This document shows positions 15,347 to 22,785 of a DNA stretch of 36,275 bases, piece after piece. Location: contig JAUVKS010000001.1 of the NCBI GenBank assembly GCA_030596145.1, forward strand, positions 1-36,275, read 5' to 3'. Below the pieces are notes generated by a model. The model was not told the origin of the DNA, did no database searches, and worked only from the letters and a program-made list of their open reading frames with translations. Origin of the DNA: Pseudomonadota bacterium (GTDB lineage: Bacteria; Desulfobacterota; Syntrophia; Syntrophales; JADFWA01). Positions within the stretch are counted from its first letter, which is position 1. Each line of letters begins with the position of its first letter. The position numbers and the translations under genes were made by a program.

Positions 15347-16108
15347 TCACATTAAATGGAGAAGCAGGTTCAGCTTGTCTCCAAGATCCAGAAAAATACT
15401 GCCCACCATTCTTGCGAAAACAGGAAGGGCAAGTCCGATACATATAAGCCCCACTGCTATTTTCACAGGAAACCCAACGATAAGTATATTAATCTGGGGA
15501 ACGGTCCTGGCAATCAATCCAAATCCGATGCTTATCATCAAAAGCATGGCGATAACCGGAGCGCCTGTCTTAATTGCAACGACAAACATATCTTTTGAAA
15601 GCTCAATGATTGCCTGCGTTAATTCTCCTGAAAAATGAAAGCTAAGGGCAGGAACAATCCTATAACTTTCCGCGATAGCGTATAAAAAGAGATGGTGGCC
15701 ATCAACAGCAAGAAATACCAGCATGGCAAGCAGATATTGAAATTGGGCTATAATTGAAACCTGCGCGCTGGTTATGGGATCAAACACATTTACAATGGCA
15801 AAACCCATTTGAAAGCCTGCAAGCTGCCCTGCTAATTGCACCCCGGCAAAGACCAGTCTGCCCGCCAAACCTATAGTGACGCCAATCATAACCTCCCCGG
15901 CCATTCTCAACGCTAACGGCAGGATATCAGGAGACGAGATATGGAGTTTAATAAATGGGAAAAGCAGAAATACTATCATCAGAGACAGCCCCCCTTTTAC
16001 CCTGACAGGAACAGTCCTGTTCCCTAAAATAGGCATTGTTACTACTATCGAGCTCACCCTGAGGAGCACAAAAATAAACGTCTCAATCTGCTGTGCTGTT
16101 ATTTGCAC
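15347..16108 (-). CDS. fliR: FliR, flagellar export gate protein
   Basis: Inner-membrane component of the FliP5Q4R1 export channel. About six membrane helices run through the protein. QLAGFQMGFAIVNVFDP (residues about 93-109) and the C-terminal FPVKIAVGLICIGLALPVF are typical. 253 aa is normal. The start is GTG 16108; the GTG and the purine-rich Shine-Dalgarno before it (GAGGGTGAGAAG) both lie in a GAAGGTGA-type word repeat, so the repeat supplies the initiation site. No other start lies close to the conserved N-terminus. Confidence 0.95.
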   Translation of the reverse strand: MQITAQQIETFIFVLLRVSSIVVTMPILGNRTVPVRVKGGLSLMIVFLLFPFIKLHISSPDILPLALRMAGEVMIGVTIGLAGRLVFAGVQLAGQLAGFQMGFAIVNVFDPITSAQVSIIAQFQYLLAMLVFLAVDGHHLFLYAIAESYRIVPALSFHFSGELTQAIIELSKDMFVVAIKTGAPVIAMLLMISIGFGLIARTVPQINILIVGFPVKIAVGLICIGLALPVFARMVGSIFLDLGDKLNLLLHLM

Positions 16109-16190
16109 CTTCTCACCCTCTAATCTTTCTCACCTTCTAATCTTCTCACCCTTTCAGTCTCTCAACCCTGAACCCTGAACCCTGAACCTT
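16104..16190. repeat. CACCTTCT and CTGAACC repeats between fliQ and fliR
   Basis: CACCTTCTCACCCTCTAATC units (16106-16150) are followed by three CTGAACC units (about 16166-16188). The left end overlaps the fliR start codon. Confidence 0.82.
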
Positions 16191-16460
16191 TCATCTTATA
16201 TACATCGGTATGGCTTGAAAGAGCTCCCTGGTATAAGTAACCATAAGGTTGATCATCCATGGAAGCGCAACGATGAGGGCCACCATGACCGCAACTATTT
16301 TAGGAACAAATGTCAATGTCATTTCCTGAATCTGAGTTACAGCCTGAAAGATGCTTACGACGAGGCCTACAGCAAGGCCCACCGTGAGCATTGGGGCTGC
16401 AAGCAGCAAGGTAACCTTTATGGCTTCAGCCGCCATTCCAATAATCAGATCAATAGTCAT
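16191..16460 (-). CDS. fliQ: FliQ, flagellar export gate protein
   Basis: Small inner-membrane protein of the export channel. 89 aa with two membrane helices (about residues 15-40 and 50-75). LLLAAPMLTVGLAVGLVVSI and FQAVTQIQEMTLTFVPKIVA are the hallmark stretches of FliQ/SpaQ. Shine-Dalgarno AGAGGTAGCGC precedes ATG 16460. It sits in the invariant fliP-fliQ-fliR order. Confidence 0.97.
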   Translation of the reverse strand: MTIDLIIGMAAEAIKVTLLLAAPMLTVGLAVGLVVSIFQAVTQIQEMTLTFVPKIVAVMVALIVALPWMINLMVTYTRELFQAIPMYIR

Positions 16461-16479
16461 GCGCTACCTCTTTTAACAG

Positions 16480-16636
16480 GGTTCAAAGGTTCAAAGGTTC
16501 AGGGTTCAGGGTTGCTCGTTACTGGTTGCTGTCTAATCTTCTGACTTCTGACTTCTGACCTCCCTACTCGACCACTCGACCCGTCCGCCATCGGCTTCGC
16601 CTCAGGCGAATGCCGGGCGGGCCATTTCCCCACTCG
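16480..16636. repeat. Repeat mosaic with GC-rich hairpin between fliP and fliQ
   Basis: GGTTCAAAGGTTCAGG units, TGCTCGTTACTGGTTGC, ACTTCTGACTTCTGACC units and ACTCGACC units flank a GC-rich hairpin at about 16585-16622 (GGCTTCGCC-TCA-GGCGAATGCC core, CCGCC/GGCGGG outside). Confidence 0.8.
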
Positions 16637-16642
16637 ACTAAT

Positions 16643-17425
16643 TTAAGCAAAGCTTTGAACCAGCGAACCGATTATTAAATTCCACCCGTCAACCAGCACA
16701 AAAAGGAGTAGTTTGAACGGCAGGCTTATCATTATAGGCGGAAGCATCATCATTCCCATTGATAAAAGCACACTGGCAATGACCATATCCAGTATCAAAA
16801 AAGGGAGATAGATCATAAACCCGATTTGAAAAGCCGTCTTTAATTCACTGATTACAAAGGCGGGTATTAATACGGGAAGTTTGATCTCATCAGGTTTTTG
16901 GGGCCTTTCCCCCCTTGAAATTTTGACAAAGAGGGCAATATCTTTTTCTCCAGCCTGCTTTAACATAAATTCTTTTATGGGCTGCGCTGCCAGGTCAAAT
17001 GCTTTTTCAGCCGATATCTCTTCATTTATATACGGCTGCAACGCCTGAGAATTTACCTTATTCCAGACAGGGGTCATGATAAAAAAGGTCAGGAAGAGGG
17101 ATAATCCAATGATAATCTGGTTTGCAGGCATCTGCTGCGTACCCAGAGCATGCCTTAGAAGGGAAAGGACGACAACAATTCGAGTAAACGAAGTCAACAT
17201 TACAAGTATTGCGGGAGCAAGAGAAAGTATTGTAAAAAGAAACAACAGTTGCAGAACTACCGCTACCCTGCCTGGTTCATCACCGCCGTCCCCAGCATTC
17301 AAACTTATCGAGGGAATGGAAAATGATTGCCCCCACGAAGAGCCTGCAAAAAAAATGAGTCCAAAAACTACCAGGATGCATATAAGACATTTCCCGAATC
17401 TTGATGGTCTCATAAAAAGTGTCAA
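16643..17425 (-). CDS. fliP: FliP, flagellar export gate protein
   Basis: Core of the export channel, inserted in the inner membrane after signal-peptide cleavage. The signal sequence occupies about residues 5-33 (ends SSWG). Membrane helices and the FliP signatures LQLLFLFTILSLAPAILVML and PAFVISELKTAFQIGFMIYL follow, then GMMMLPPIMISLPFKLLLFV at the end. 260 aa is typical. TTG 17425 has GAGG 7 nt upstream; ATG 17413 (MRPSRFGK) is an alternative lacking a well-placed Shine-Dalgarno, so the start is uncertain by four codons. Confidence 0.95.
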   Translation of the reverse strand: MTLFMRPSRFGKCLICILVVFGLIFFAGSSWGQSFSIPSISLNAGDGGDEPGRVAVVLQLLFLFTILSLAPAILVMLTSFTRIVVVLSLLRHALGTQQMPANQIIIGLSLFLTFFIMTPVWNKVNSQALQPYINEEISAEKAFDLAAQPIKEFMLKQAGEKDIALFVKISRGERPQKPDEIKLPVLIPAFVISELKTAFQIGFMIYLPFLILDMVIASVLLSMGMMMLPPIMISLPFKLLLFVLVDGWNLIIGSLVQSFA

Positions 17426-17457
17426 TTTCAGACCTCGCTAAGTGGTTAAGTTTTGAA

Positions 17458-17702
17458 AGATGAACATAGAACATACTATTAAAAGATGAACGTCCAACAT
17501 CGAACATTGAACGTCGAACGTCGAATAATGATGTCGCTCCGCTCCTCAAATTATGTTTGGTTCAGGGATATTTGGTTGCTGTTTTTACGACCTCCGACTT
17601 CTGGCCTCTGTTCCTTCATCTTTTCCCATTCAACATTCGATGTTGGACGTTCGATCTGGCTTCGCAAATGCTATGCCAAGACACGTGTTCGATGTTCATT
17701 TT
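17458..17702. repeat. GAACGTC-family repeats and a duplicated block downstream of fliO
   Basis: The gap from 17426 to 17711 holds GAACGTCCAACATCGAAC-type 7-nt units (17485-17525) and a block (about 17612-17702) with CCCATTCAACATTCGAT, CTGGCTTCGCAAATGCTATG and CCAAGACACGTGTT. The block recurs at about 20337-20427 in the same orientation, with the GTTGGACGTTCG words placed differently. No ORF is supported here. Confidence 0.8.
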
Positions 17703-17711
17703 TTTCAGGCC

Positions 17712-18068
17712 CTACTTCAACAGTCCCTTTAAATAACCGGAAAATGGAACACTTTTCCCTTTCTGTTCCTGAACTTCTTTCAGTTGTTCAAGAGATTCAG
17801 AATCCACAATTTCCGTCAACAGGGATATCTTGCTGCTTGAAACGCCGATCACCATAATATTGCCCAACACATCAATAAGCATTATACTGCTTTTGGCCCC
17901 CAGGTATTTAACAGACAAAGTCTTTATCAGTTCCCCGCCATTGATTACTCCTCCTCCCTTTTTCACGATTTTTTTAAACAGATACGCAACAACAATCATA
18001 ACGCCCACCGTAACGGCAAGAGCCGATATGATTTTCAAAAGAGAGTAAAATAATTCCGGTGAATTCAT
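17712..18068 (-). CDS. fliO: FliO, export gate assembly protein
   Basis: Small membrane protein that helps assemble FliP rings. 118 aa: one membrane helix (residues about 9-31, LLKIISALAVTVGVMIVVAYLF), a basic stretch (KKIVKKGG), then the conserved cytoplasmic part IKTLSVKYLGAKSSIMLIDV and GNIMVIGVSSSKISLLTEI. Shine-Dalgarno GAGGAG precedes ATG 18068, only 16 bp after the end of fliN. Position between fliN and fliP is the standard one. Confidence 0.92.
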   Translation of the reverse strand: MNSPELFYSLLKIISALAVTVGVMIVVAYLFKKIVKKGGGVINGGELIKTLSVKYLGAKSSIMLIDVLGNIMVIGVSSSKISLLTEIVDSESLEQLKEVQEQKGKSVPFSGYLKGLLK

Positions 18069-18084
18069 AGCGCTCCTCAGATAA

Positions 18085-18513
18085 CTACTTCAGCTTATCA
18101 ATCCTCTCGGCATGGGAGATAACATCCGTCAATCTGACCCCGAATTTCTCATTAACCACAACTACTTCACCCCTGGCAATCAATCGATTATTGACAAAGA
18201 CATCCATTGGTTCCCCTGCAAGCTTCGTTAACTCTACGACTGAACCCTGGCCTAACTGAAGAAGCTCGCTTATCAACATCCTTCCTCTGCCCAACTCAAC
18301 AGCCAGGGTAAGGGGTATGTCCAGAATAAAATCCATATCCAGCGACGCCTTCTTTGTTTCGCCTTTTTTCATTTCCTCGAACGTGACACTGTTTACTTCT
18401 TTTTTTTCAGCCGGCTTAGCAGATGCCTTCATCTCATCCTGGACATCGTCCCAGCCGATTTCTTCATCATTTTTTGTTTCTTTTACTTCTTCCGCCGACT
18501 CATTCTGTTCCAT
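18085..18513 (-). CDS. fliN: FliN, C-ring switch protein
   Basis: Part of the rotor C-ring with FliM and FliG, and a docking site for the FliH/FliI export complex. An acidic, low-complexity N-terminal part (residues 1-55) precedes the SpoA domain with LDIPLTLAVELGRGRMLISE and ELTKLAGEPMDVFVNNRLIA (to about residue 115), ending in the VNEKFGVRLTDVI strand. 142 aa from ATG 18513. The TTG at 18535-18537 could add eight residues but lies within fliM, whereas ATG 18513 has AAGAGGTG at good spacing and follows the fliM stop by one base. Confidence 0.96.
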   Translation of the reverse strand: MEQNESAEEVKETKNDEEIGWDDVQDEMKASAKPAEKKEVNSVTFEEMKKGETKKASLDMDFILDIPLTLAVELGRGRMLISELLQLGQGSVVELTKLAGEPMDVFVNNRLIARGEVVVVNEKFGVRLTDVISHAERIDKLK

Positions 18514-18514
18514 A

Positions 18515-19501
18515 TCAATACACCTCTTTCCCAACAATAAATTTTGATATTTCTACCGCCCGGTTGCCTTTATAAATTCCTGGCTGCCCCTTAAACTTAA
18601 GGACATCTTCCACATAAATATCCAGACTACTGCTGCAATATTGATCCAGGGGGATCACATCCCCCTTTTTCAGGTTTATAATTTCTCTACCACTCAGCTT
18701 TGTTCTGCCCAGCTCGACAGTCAGGTTCACTTTTGAACATCTAAGACCCTCCTTAAACCTGTACGCCCACTCTTTATCAACCTCCAGCCTATCCGCCTGA
18801 TAAGTTCCCTGCAATTTTTCCCTGATCGGCTCTATTGTCAAATAAGGTATGCAGAAAGTCATTATGCCCGAAGAAAATTCGAGGTCGATTTCAAATTGCG
18901 AAACAATCACGACATCGGTAGGCGCCACAATCTGCATAAACTGAGGATTGCTTTCCGATCTCTGATAGATAACATCAAGTTGTATAATTGCTTTCCACAC
19001 CTCTTTAAAATCAGACAGCACTTTCAACACAATCCTCTTTATTAGATTATTCTCTATGTTTGTAAAATCTCTTCCCTCAATTTTAAACCCCTCCCGCCCG
19101 GACCCTCCAAAAATAATATCAACCAGCGCAAATACCACTCGCGATTCAATGACAAGAAGTGAACTACCCTTTAATGGATCCATTTTAAAGGCATGGAGAC
19201 TCGCAGGTATGGGAATTGATTTTATAAATTCGCCATACTTGATCATGTCCACCGATAACGTATTTACATTAATAACTTTTCTTAACAATGATAAGAGGGT
19301 TGTCCTGAATATCCTGGCGAATTTTTCAGTTGTTATCTCCAGGGCAGGCATTCTCCCCCTAACGATTCTGTCCTGACCGGTTAAATCGTATTGCCGAACT
19401 GATGATGGATCATAAGTCTCCTCCTGTTCTGTCTCAATCTCACCATCCGATACCCCTGTTAAGAGTGCATCCACCTCTTCCTGTGATAATATCTGGGACA
19501 T
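18515..19501 (-). CDS. fliM: FliM, C-ring switch protein
   Basis: Central switch protein. The N-terminal CheY-P binding motif is present (SQILSQEEVDALLTGVSDGE, residues 2-21), so rotation here should be under chemotaxis control. The CheC-like middle domain (about 45-235) and C-terminal SpoA domain (VNLTVELGRTKLSGREIINL, about 255-328) follow. 328 aa is normal. Shine-Dalgarno AAGGAG lies 9 nt before ATG 19501. The stop overlaps the Shine-Dalgarno region of fliN. Confidence 0.97.
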   Translation of the reverse strand: MSQILSQEEVDALLTGVSDGEIETEQEETYDPSSVRQYDLTGQDRIVRGRMPALEITTEKFARIFRTTLLSLLRKVINVNTLSVDMIKYGEFIKSIPIPASLHAFKMDPLKGSSLLVIESRVVFALVDIIFGGSGREGFKIEGRDFTNIENNLIKRIVLKVLSDFKEVWKAIIQLDVIYQRSESNPQFMQIVAPTDVVIVSQFEIDLEFSSGIMTFCIPYLTIEPIREKLQGTYQADRLEVDKEWAYRFKEGLRCSKVNLTVELGRTKLSGREIINLKKGDVIPLDQYCSSSLDIYVEDVLKFKGQPGIYKGNRAVEISKFIVGKEVY

Positions 19502-19516
19502 CTAAGTTGTCTCCTT

Positions 19517-19612
19517 AAAGGTTCAATGTTCAAGGTTCAGGGTTCAGGGTTCAGGGTTCAGGGTTCAGGGTTCAGTTTAACCTTGAACCTTGAACCTTTG
19601 AACCGTGAACGC
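19517..19612. repeat. GGTTCAG hairpin repeat between fliL and fliM
   Basis: About eight GGTTCA(A/G)G units (19518-19575), six of them identical GGTTCAG, are followed by a TTTAA turn and facing CCTTGAA units (19580-19609). The array can fold into a long hairpin. Confidence 0.87.
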
Positions 19613-20104
19613 TTACTGTATAAGAAATTCGGTAAAGTAAACCCTTCTGACCTGACCTTTAGTAAGATAGCTATTTAGACGCACAGCAATCTCGTCTCTG
19701 AGACGCTGTTTTCCCTCAAAGCCTGCTATCTCTTTATAGCTTTTTGATGAAAGGAGGCCTAAAATGCTGTCCGTAATTTTTGGCTTTAAAAGGTCCATCT
19801 CCGATATACAATCCTGATTAGATACTTCGATCTGAATCGTAGATTTTAAGTACCTTTCGCCGTTAGCATCCATTAAATTTACGATCAGGCTGCCCATGGA
19901 CCAGATGCCCGATTTTTGAACAATCTGTTCGCTGACTGCTTTTTCTGAACCGGAAGTGTGAGTCTTATAATACGTCCACCCCGCAAAACCTGCGGCCCCT
20001 AAAATCACTACACCAAAAAACACTACAATCCATTTAATGATTGATTTCTTGCCTTTTCCGGGTTCTTTTTCTTTAGATTCCTCTTCCTTTTCTTCTTTAA
20101 CCAT
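19613..20104 (-). CDS. fliL: FliL, stator-associated basal body protein
   Basis: Membrane protein that surrounds and supports the stator units. Lys/Glu-rich cytoplasmic N-terminus (1-23), one membrane helix (about 24-47, IIKWIVVFFGVVILGAAGFA), periplasmic FliL domain with GSLIVNLMDANGERYLKSTI (about 90-110) and the terminal RRVYFTEFLIQ. 163 aa is usual. Strong Shine-Dalgarno GAGGAGGGAG sits before ATG 20104, separated from the upstream repeats by the junction CAATATCAAG that also occurs upstream of flgD. Confidence 0.95.
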   Translation of the reverse strand: MVKEEKEEESKEKEPGKGKKSIIKWIVVFFGVVILGAAGFAGWTYYKTHTSGSEKAVSEQIVQKSGIWSMGSLIVNLMDANGERYLKSTIQIEVSNQDCISEMDLLKPKITDSILGLLSSKSYKEIAGFEGKQRLRDEIAVRLNSYLTKGQVRRVYFTEFLIQ

Positions 20105-20126
20105 TACCGCTCCCTCCTCTTGATAT

Positions 20127-20425
20127 TGGTCGAGTGGTCAAGTAGTCAAGTAGTCGAGTGGTCATTGCGAGAAGTCCGCCGCAGGCGGATGGATTATCAA
20201 CATGTTTTGAGATTGCTTCGCTTCGCTCGCAATGACAATGCTGGGGTTTTTCAAATGTCTCGAATAACCAATCATCCATTTCCCCACTCGACCACTCAAC
20301 CATTTTCCTACTCGACTACTTCCCCACTCGACTATTTCTGTTTCTTCATGTTTTCCCATTCAACATTCGATCTGGCTTCGCAAATGCTATGCCAAGACAC
20401 GTGTTGGACGTTCGGTGTTCGATGT
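20127..20425. repeat. Repeat cluster between motB and fliL, including a CATTGCGAG element
   Basis: This gap of about 320 bp is entirely repeats: GTCGAGTGG units (20128-20162), a CATTGCGAG...CTCGCAATG inverted element (about 20163-20238) with an inner CCGCCGCAGGCGG palindrome, a unique stretch (20240-20278), facing CCACTCGACC units (20280-20338), then the block shared with 17612-17702. In the gap's plus-strand reverse reading the CATTGCGAG element gives the artefact peptide CHCERSEAIS. I see no gene. Confidence 0.82.
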
Positions 20426-21121
20426 TCATTTTTTTAATGTTAGGATGACCTCCACCCTTCTGTTGATGTTCCTGTTATGATCGCTCACATTCGGGAAAAG
20501 GGGTCTTGAGTCCGCATAACCTGCCGCAGAAAGCCTTTCCTGGAAAATGCCTCCTTCGGAAATGAAATATTTGACAACATTTACGGCCCGGGCCACTGAA
20601 AGCTCCCAGTTTGAAGGAAATCGTCTGTTACTTATAGGGACATCATCTGTATGTCCTTCTATACTTATTTGACAAACAGTCTTTTTAAGAATAGGACACA
20701 GGCCTCTGAGGGCAGGATTATTTCTTTTTTCAATTTCGGCCATACCTGTCTTAAATAACAGTTTTTCTCCAATTGTAACGGAAATACCCTCTTTTATTAC
20801 CCTTGCGTCCATTATGCCTTCAGGGCCGCCGAGCGCTTTGTTTATACGCCTGGCCAATTTTCTCTTTTTATTCTCAAATATCATGGCCTTATTTATTATA
20901 GGAATAACAAAGGGGGTAAAAATACTCACATCCTCTTTTTTTAGTTTCGGCATATTAAATACAGCTCTTACAGCATAAGATACCGTTGTCAGTTTAGATT
21001 TATCCATTTCTGAAAGCGAAAGAACTAAAACCAGGAATGTAAGCAAGAGCGTCACCATATCATTGAAGGTTGTGAGCCATTTCCCTCCTTTATCTTCTGA
21101 ATTTTTACACTTATTATTCAT
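20426..21121 (-). CDS. motB: MotB, flagellar stator protein
   Basis: Proton-channel and peptidoglycan-binding half of the stator. From ATG 21121 the single membrane helix (KWLTTFNDMVTLLLTFLVLV, residues 14-33) carries the ion-binding Asp21. An OmpA-like peptidoglycan-binding domain occupies about residues 110-231 (ISIEGHTDDVPI, FPSNWELSVARAVNVVKYF, RRVEVIL). About 231 aa. A TTG at 21139 could extend it by six residues, but ATG 21121 has GGGG at better spacing. It lies directly after the aspartate-less paralog. The TGA stop falls where a dispersed repeat block begins (AAAAAAATGAACATCGAAC). Confidence 0.94.
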   Translation of the reverse strand: MNNKCKNSEDKGGKWLTTFNDMVTLLLTFLVLVLSLSEMDKSKLTTVSYAVRAVFNMPKLKKEDVSIFTPFVIPIINKAMIFENKKRKLARRINKALGGPEGIMDARVIKEGISVTIGEKLLFKTGMAEIEKRNNPALRGLCPILKKTVCQISIEGHTDDVPISNRRFPSNWELSVARAVNVVKYFISEGGIFQERLSAAGYADSRPLFPNVSDHNRNINRRVEVILTLKK

Positions 21122-21141
21122 CCAGTGCCCCAGGATCAATT

Positions 21142-21834
21142 CTATAATTCAAAATAAAATTCAACTCTCCGGTTTTCCCGTCTGCCTTCAGAAACATCAT
21201 TTGACGCGACCGGATGATATTGGCTGAACCCGACTGCGGCCAGCCTATCCGCTGAAAGTTCTCCTTTCTCAAGGAGATACCGCAGGATATTGACCGCCCG
21301 GGTAGTCGAAAGTTCCCAGTTCGACGGGAACTCGGAAGTAGCTATCGGAACATTATCGGTATGACCTTCCACCCTTACAGAGAAAGGGTTATTTCGCGCT
21401 ATCTTTATCATCTCATCAAGACACGGATATGCCTCTTTATTTATTTCAGCTACTCCTGATGGAAACAATACATTGCTTCCAAAAATAACTATAAACCCTT
21501 TCTCGATTTTTTTTATGTTGACCGATTCGTTTAGACCTGCCTTTCTGAGATATTTCCATAGGGATTTGATGGCCGGTTCGGCAAATTCACCTTGATCTTC
21601 CGAAATATCCTTCGAGAGTTTCAGTATATTATTGCCTTTATCAAGCTTACGATCTTCAGTGATCGACTCCTCCCTTTGTTGAAAGTTAGCTATTTTATCT
21701 TCTTTGATGGTTGAATAGGACACAAGCATGGCAAAAAGAGCCACTATAATCAGCACGAGAGAACAGTATATCATCTCCCAGCCTGCAGCCGGGGTCTCTT
21801 TTTTCTCGTTGCTCTTTCTTGATTCCTCTTCCAT
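21142..21834 (-). CDS. MotB paralog lacking the channel aspartate
   Basis: OmpA/MotB-family protein, 230 aa from ATG 21834. One membrane helix (GWEMIYCSLVLIIVALFAML, about residues 18-37) and an OmpA-like domain (about 115-230; VRVEGHTDNVPI, FPSNWELSTTRAVNILRYLL, RRVEFYFEL). Gapless alignment from the conserved Trp with the neighbouring MotB and with E. coli MotB places Ser25 where the essential proton-carrying Asp should be. It therefore should not conduct protons in the usual way. The upstream TTG (21858) would add a repeat-encoded RSEAKLN and is rejected. Probably a stator partner, modulator or anchor; that role is inference. Confidence 0.87.
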   Translation of the reverse strand: MEEESRKSNEKKETPAAGWEMIYCSLVLIIVALFAMLVSYSTIKEDKIANFQQREESITEDRKLDKGNNILKLSKDISEDQGEFAEPAIKSLWKYLRKAGLNESVNIKKIEKGFIVIFGSNVLFPSGVAEINKEAYPCLDEMIKIARNNPFSVRVEGHTDNVPIATSEFPSNWELSTTRAVNILRYLLEKGELSADRLAAVGFSQYHPVASNDVSEGRRENRRVEFYFEL

Positions 21835-21838
21835 ATTT

Positions 21839-21963
21839 AGCTTCGCTTCGCTTCGCAAGTGGTCAAGTGGTTGAGTGGTCGAGTAGTTAAATAGTCGAGT
21901 CGTCGAGTGGGGAAATAGTCGAATGGGAATTAGTCAACCACTCGACCACTTGACCACTCGACT
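21839..21963. repeat. CTACTCGA hairpin repeat between motA and motB paralog
   Basis: GCTTCGCTTCGCTTCGC leads into GTGGTCAAGTGG and GTCGAGTAG-type units, a GGGAATTAGTCAAC turn, and facing CCACTCGACC/CCACTTGACC units. The same turn occurs at about 8550 and 3325. Confidence 0.85.
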
Positions 21964-21976
21964 AAATTCCAAGACG

Positions 21977-22738
21977 TTAAAACACAGTTTTTCTCTTCTC
22001 AGGCGATATAAAAGAATGGAGCTTATCTTCCAGCACCCTTGGATTGTCTCCTGACTGGATAGAAAGGATACCGCTTATCATCAACTGCTTTTGCATAAGT
22101 TCGCTGCTGCTTCGTGTCTTCAGTTTGCCTGCGGCCGGCAGGAAAACCAGATTTGCCAGGATTACACCATAAAAAGTGGTTACAAGGGCAATAGCCATGG
22201 CCGGTCCTATGGAAGACGGATCATCCATTTGAACCAGCATCTTTATCAATCCTATCAGGGTTCCCACCATACCCATAGCCGGCGCAAAATTCCCCATGGT
22301 TGTAAATATCTCCGCTCCCAGCCTGTGCCTTTCGGAAATGTATTCAAGCTCTGTATTAAGAATTCTGGAAAGGATAACCGGTTCAACGCCATCTATCATC
22401 AACATCATCCCTTTGGCAAAGAAGGAATCTTTAACATCTTCCACCTTGTCCTCCAGGGCCAGTATCCCGTCACGCCGGGCAATCTTTGACATATCCAGCA
22501 GCATTTCTATTATTTTTTCCGTTTCCAACTTTTTCCGGAAAAATACATGTTTTGCTACCTTTGCCACCCCAAGCATATCTGATATGGGATAATTAATAAG
22601 AACGGCGCCAAAAGTCCCGCCCAGGACAATCATTGCAGAGGGGGCATTTACAAACCACGATGCTCCGCCGCCCATAGTTATGGCGCCGACTACAAGGCCA
22701 AATCCGATTATAATTCCTAAAAGAGTTGATATATCCAT
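21977..22738 (-). CDS. motA: MotA, flagellar stator protein
   Basis: Membrane half of the stator that pushes on FliG. About 253 aa from ATG 22738 (MDISTLLGIIIGFGLVVGAI). Four membrane helices; SAMIVLGGTFGAVLINYP (about 32-49) and FAPAMGMVGTLIGLIKMLV, with the conserved proline preceding helix 3 (about 143-165), are characteristic, then AMAIALVTTFYGVILANLVF. A TTG at 22759 lies inside the sigma-54 promoter and is rejected. The predicted transcript starts only a few bases before the ATG, with no Shine-Dalgarno, so motA may be translated from a nearly leaderless mRNA. Confidence 0.94.
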   Translation of the reverse strand: MDISTLLGIIIGFGLVVGAITMGGGASWFVNAPSAMIVLGGTFGAVLINYPISDMLGVAKVAKHVFFRKKLETEKIIEMLLDMSKIARRDGILALEDKVEDVKDSFFAKGMMLMIDGVEPVILSRILNTELEYISERHRLGAEIFTTMGNFAPAMGMVGTLIGLIKMLVQMDDPSSIGPAMAIALVTTFYGVILANLVFLPAAGKLKTRSSSELMQKQLMISGILSIQSGDNPRVLEDKLHSFISPEKRKTVF

Positions 22739-22754
22739 TCTGGGGTTATGGAAA

Positions 22755-22770
22755 AGCAAAGAATGTGCCA
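22755..22770 (-). promoter_or_regulatory. Sigma-54 promoter immediately upstream of motA
   Basis: Minus strand reads TGGCACATTCTTTGCT, a match to TGGCAYRN4TTGCW at every specified base. The -12 C is at 22756, so transcription should begin near 22744, about 6 nt before ATG 22738. It likely drives motA and the long downstream series of switch and export genes. Confidence 0.85.
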
Positions 22771-22785
22771 GAAGGATTGGGGGTT

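Noticed and set aside
16585..16622. GC-rich hairpin as a rho-independent terminator after fliP
   Set aside because: No T-run follows the stem on the minus strand, and the same GC-rich hairpin words occur in repeats elsewhere, so it is listed as a repeat.
20097..20303. Minus-strand ORF containing CHCERSEAIS
   Set aside because: Translation of a dispersed CATTGCGAG inverted repeat; no Shine-Dalgarno or domain.
21041..21056. Sigma-54-like TGGTGACGCTCTTGCT inside motB
   Set aside because: Spacing fits, but it encodes the conserved MotB membrane helix (MVTLLL) and lies within the gene, so the match is best explained by coding.
21835..21858. TTG start adding RSEAKLN to the MotB paralog
   Set aside because: The extension is encoded by GCGAAGCGAAG repeat words; the ATG at 21834 begins the family-like sequence.
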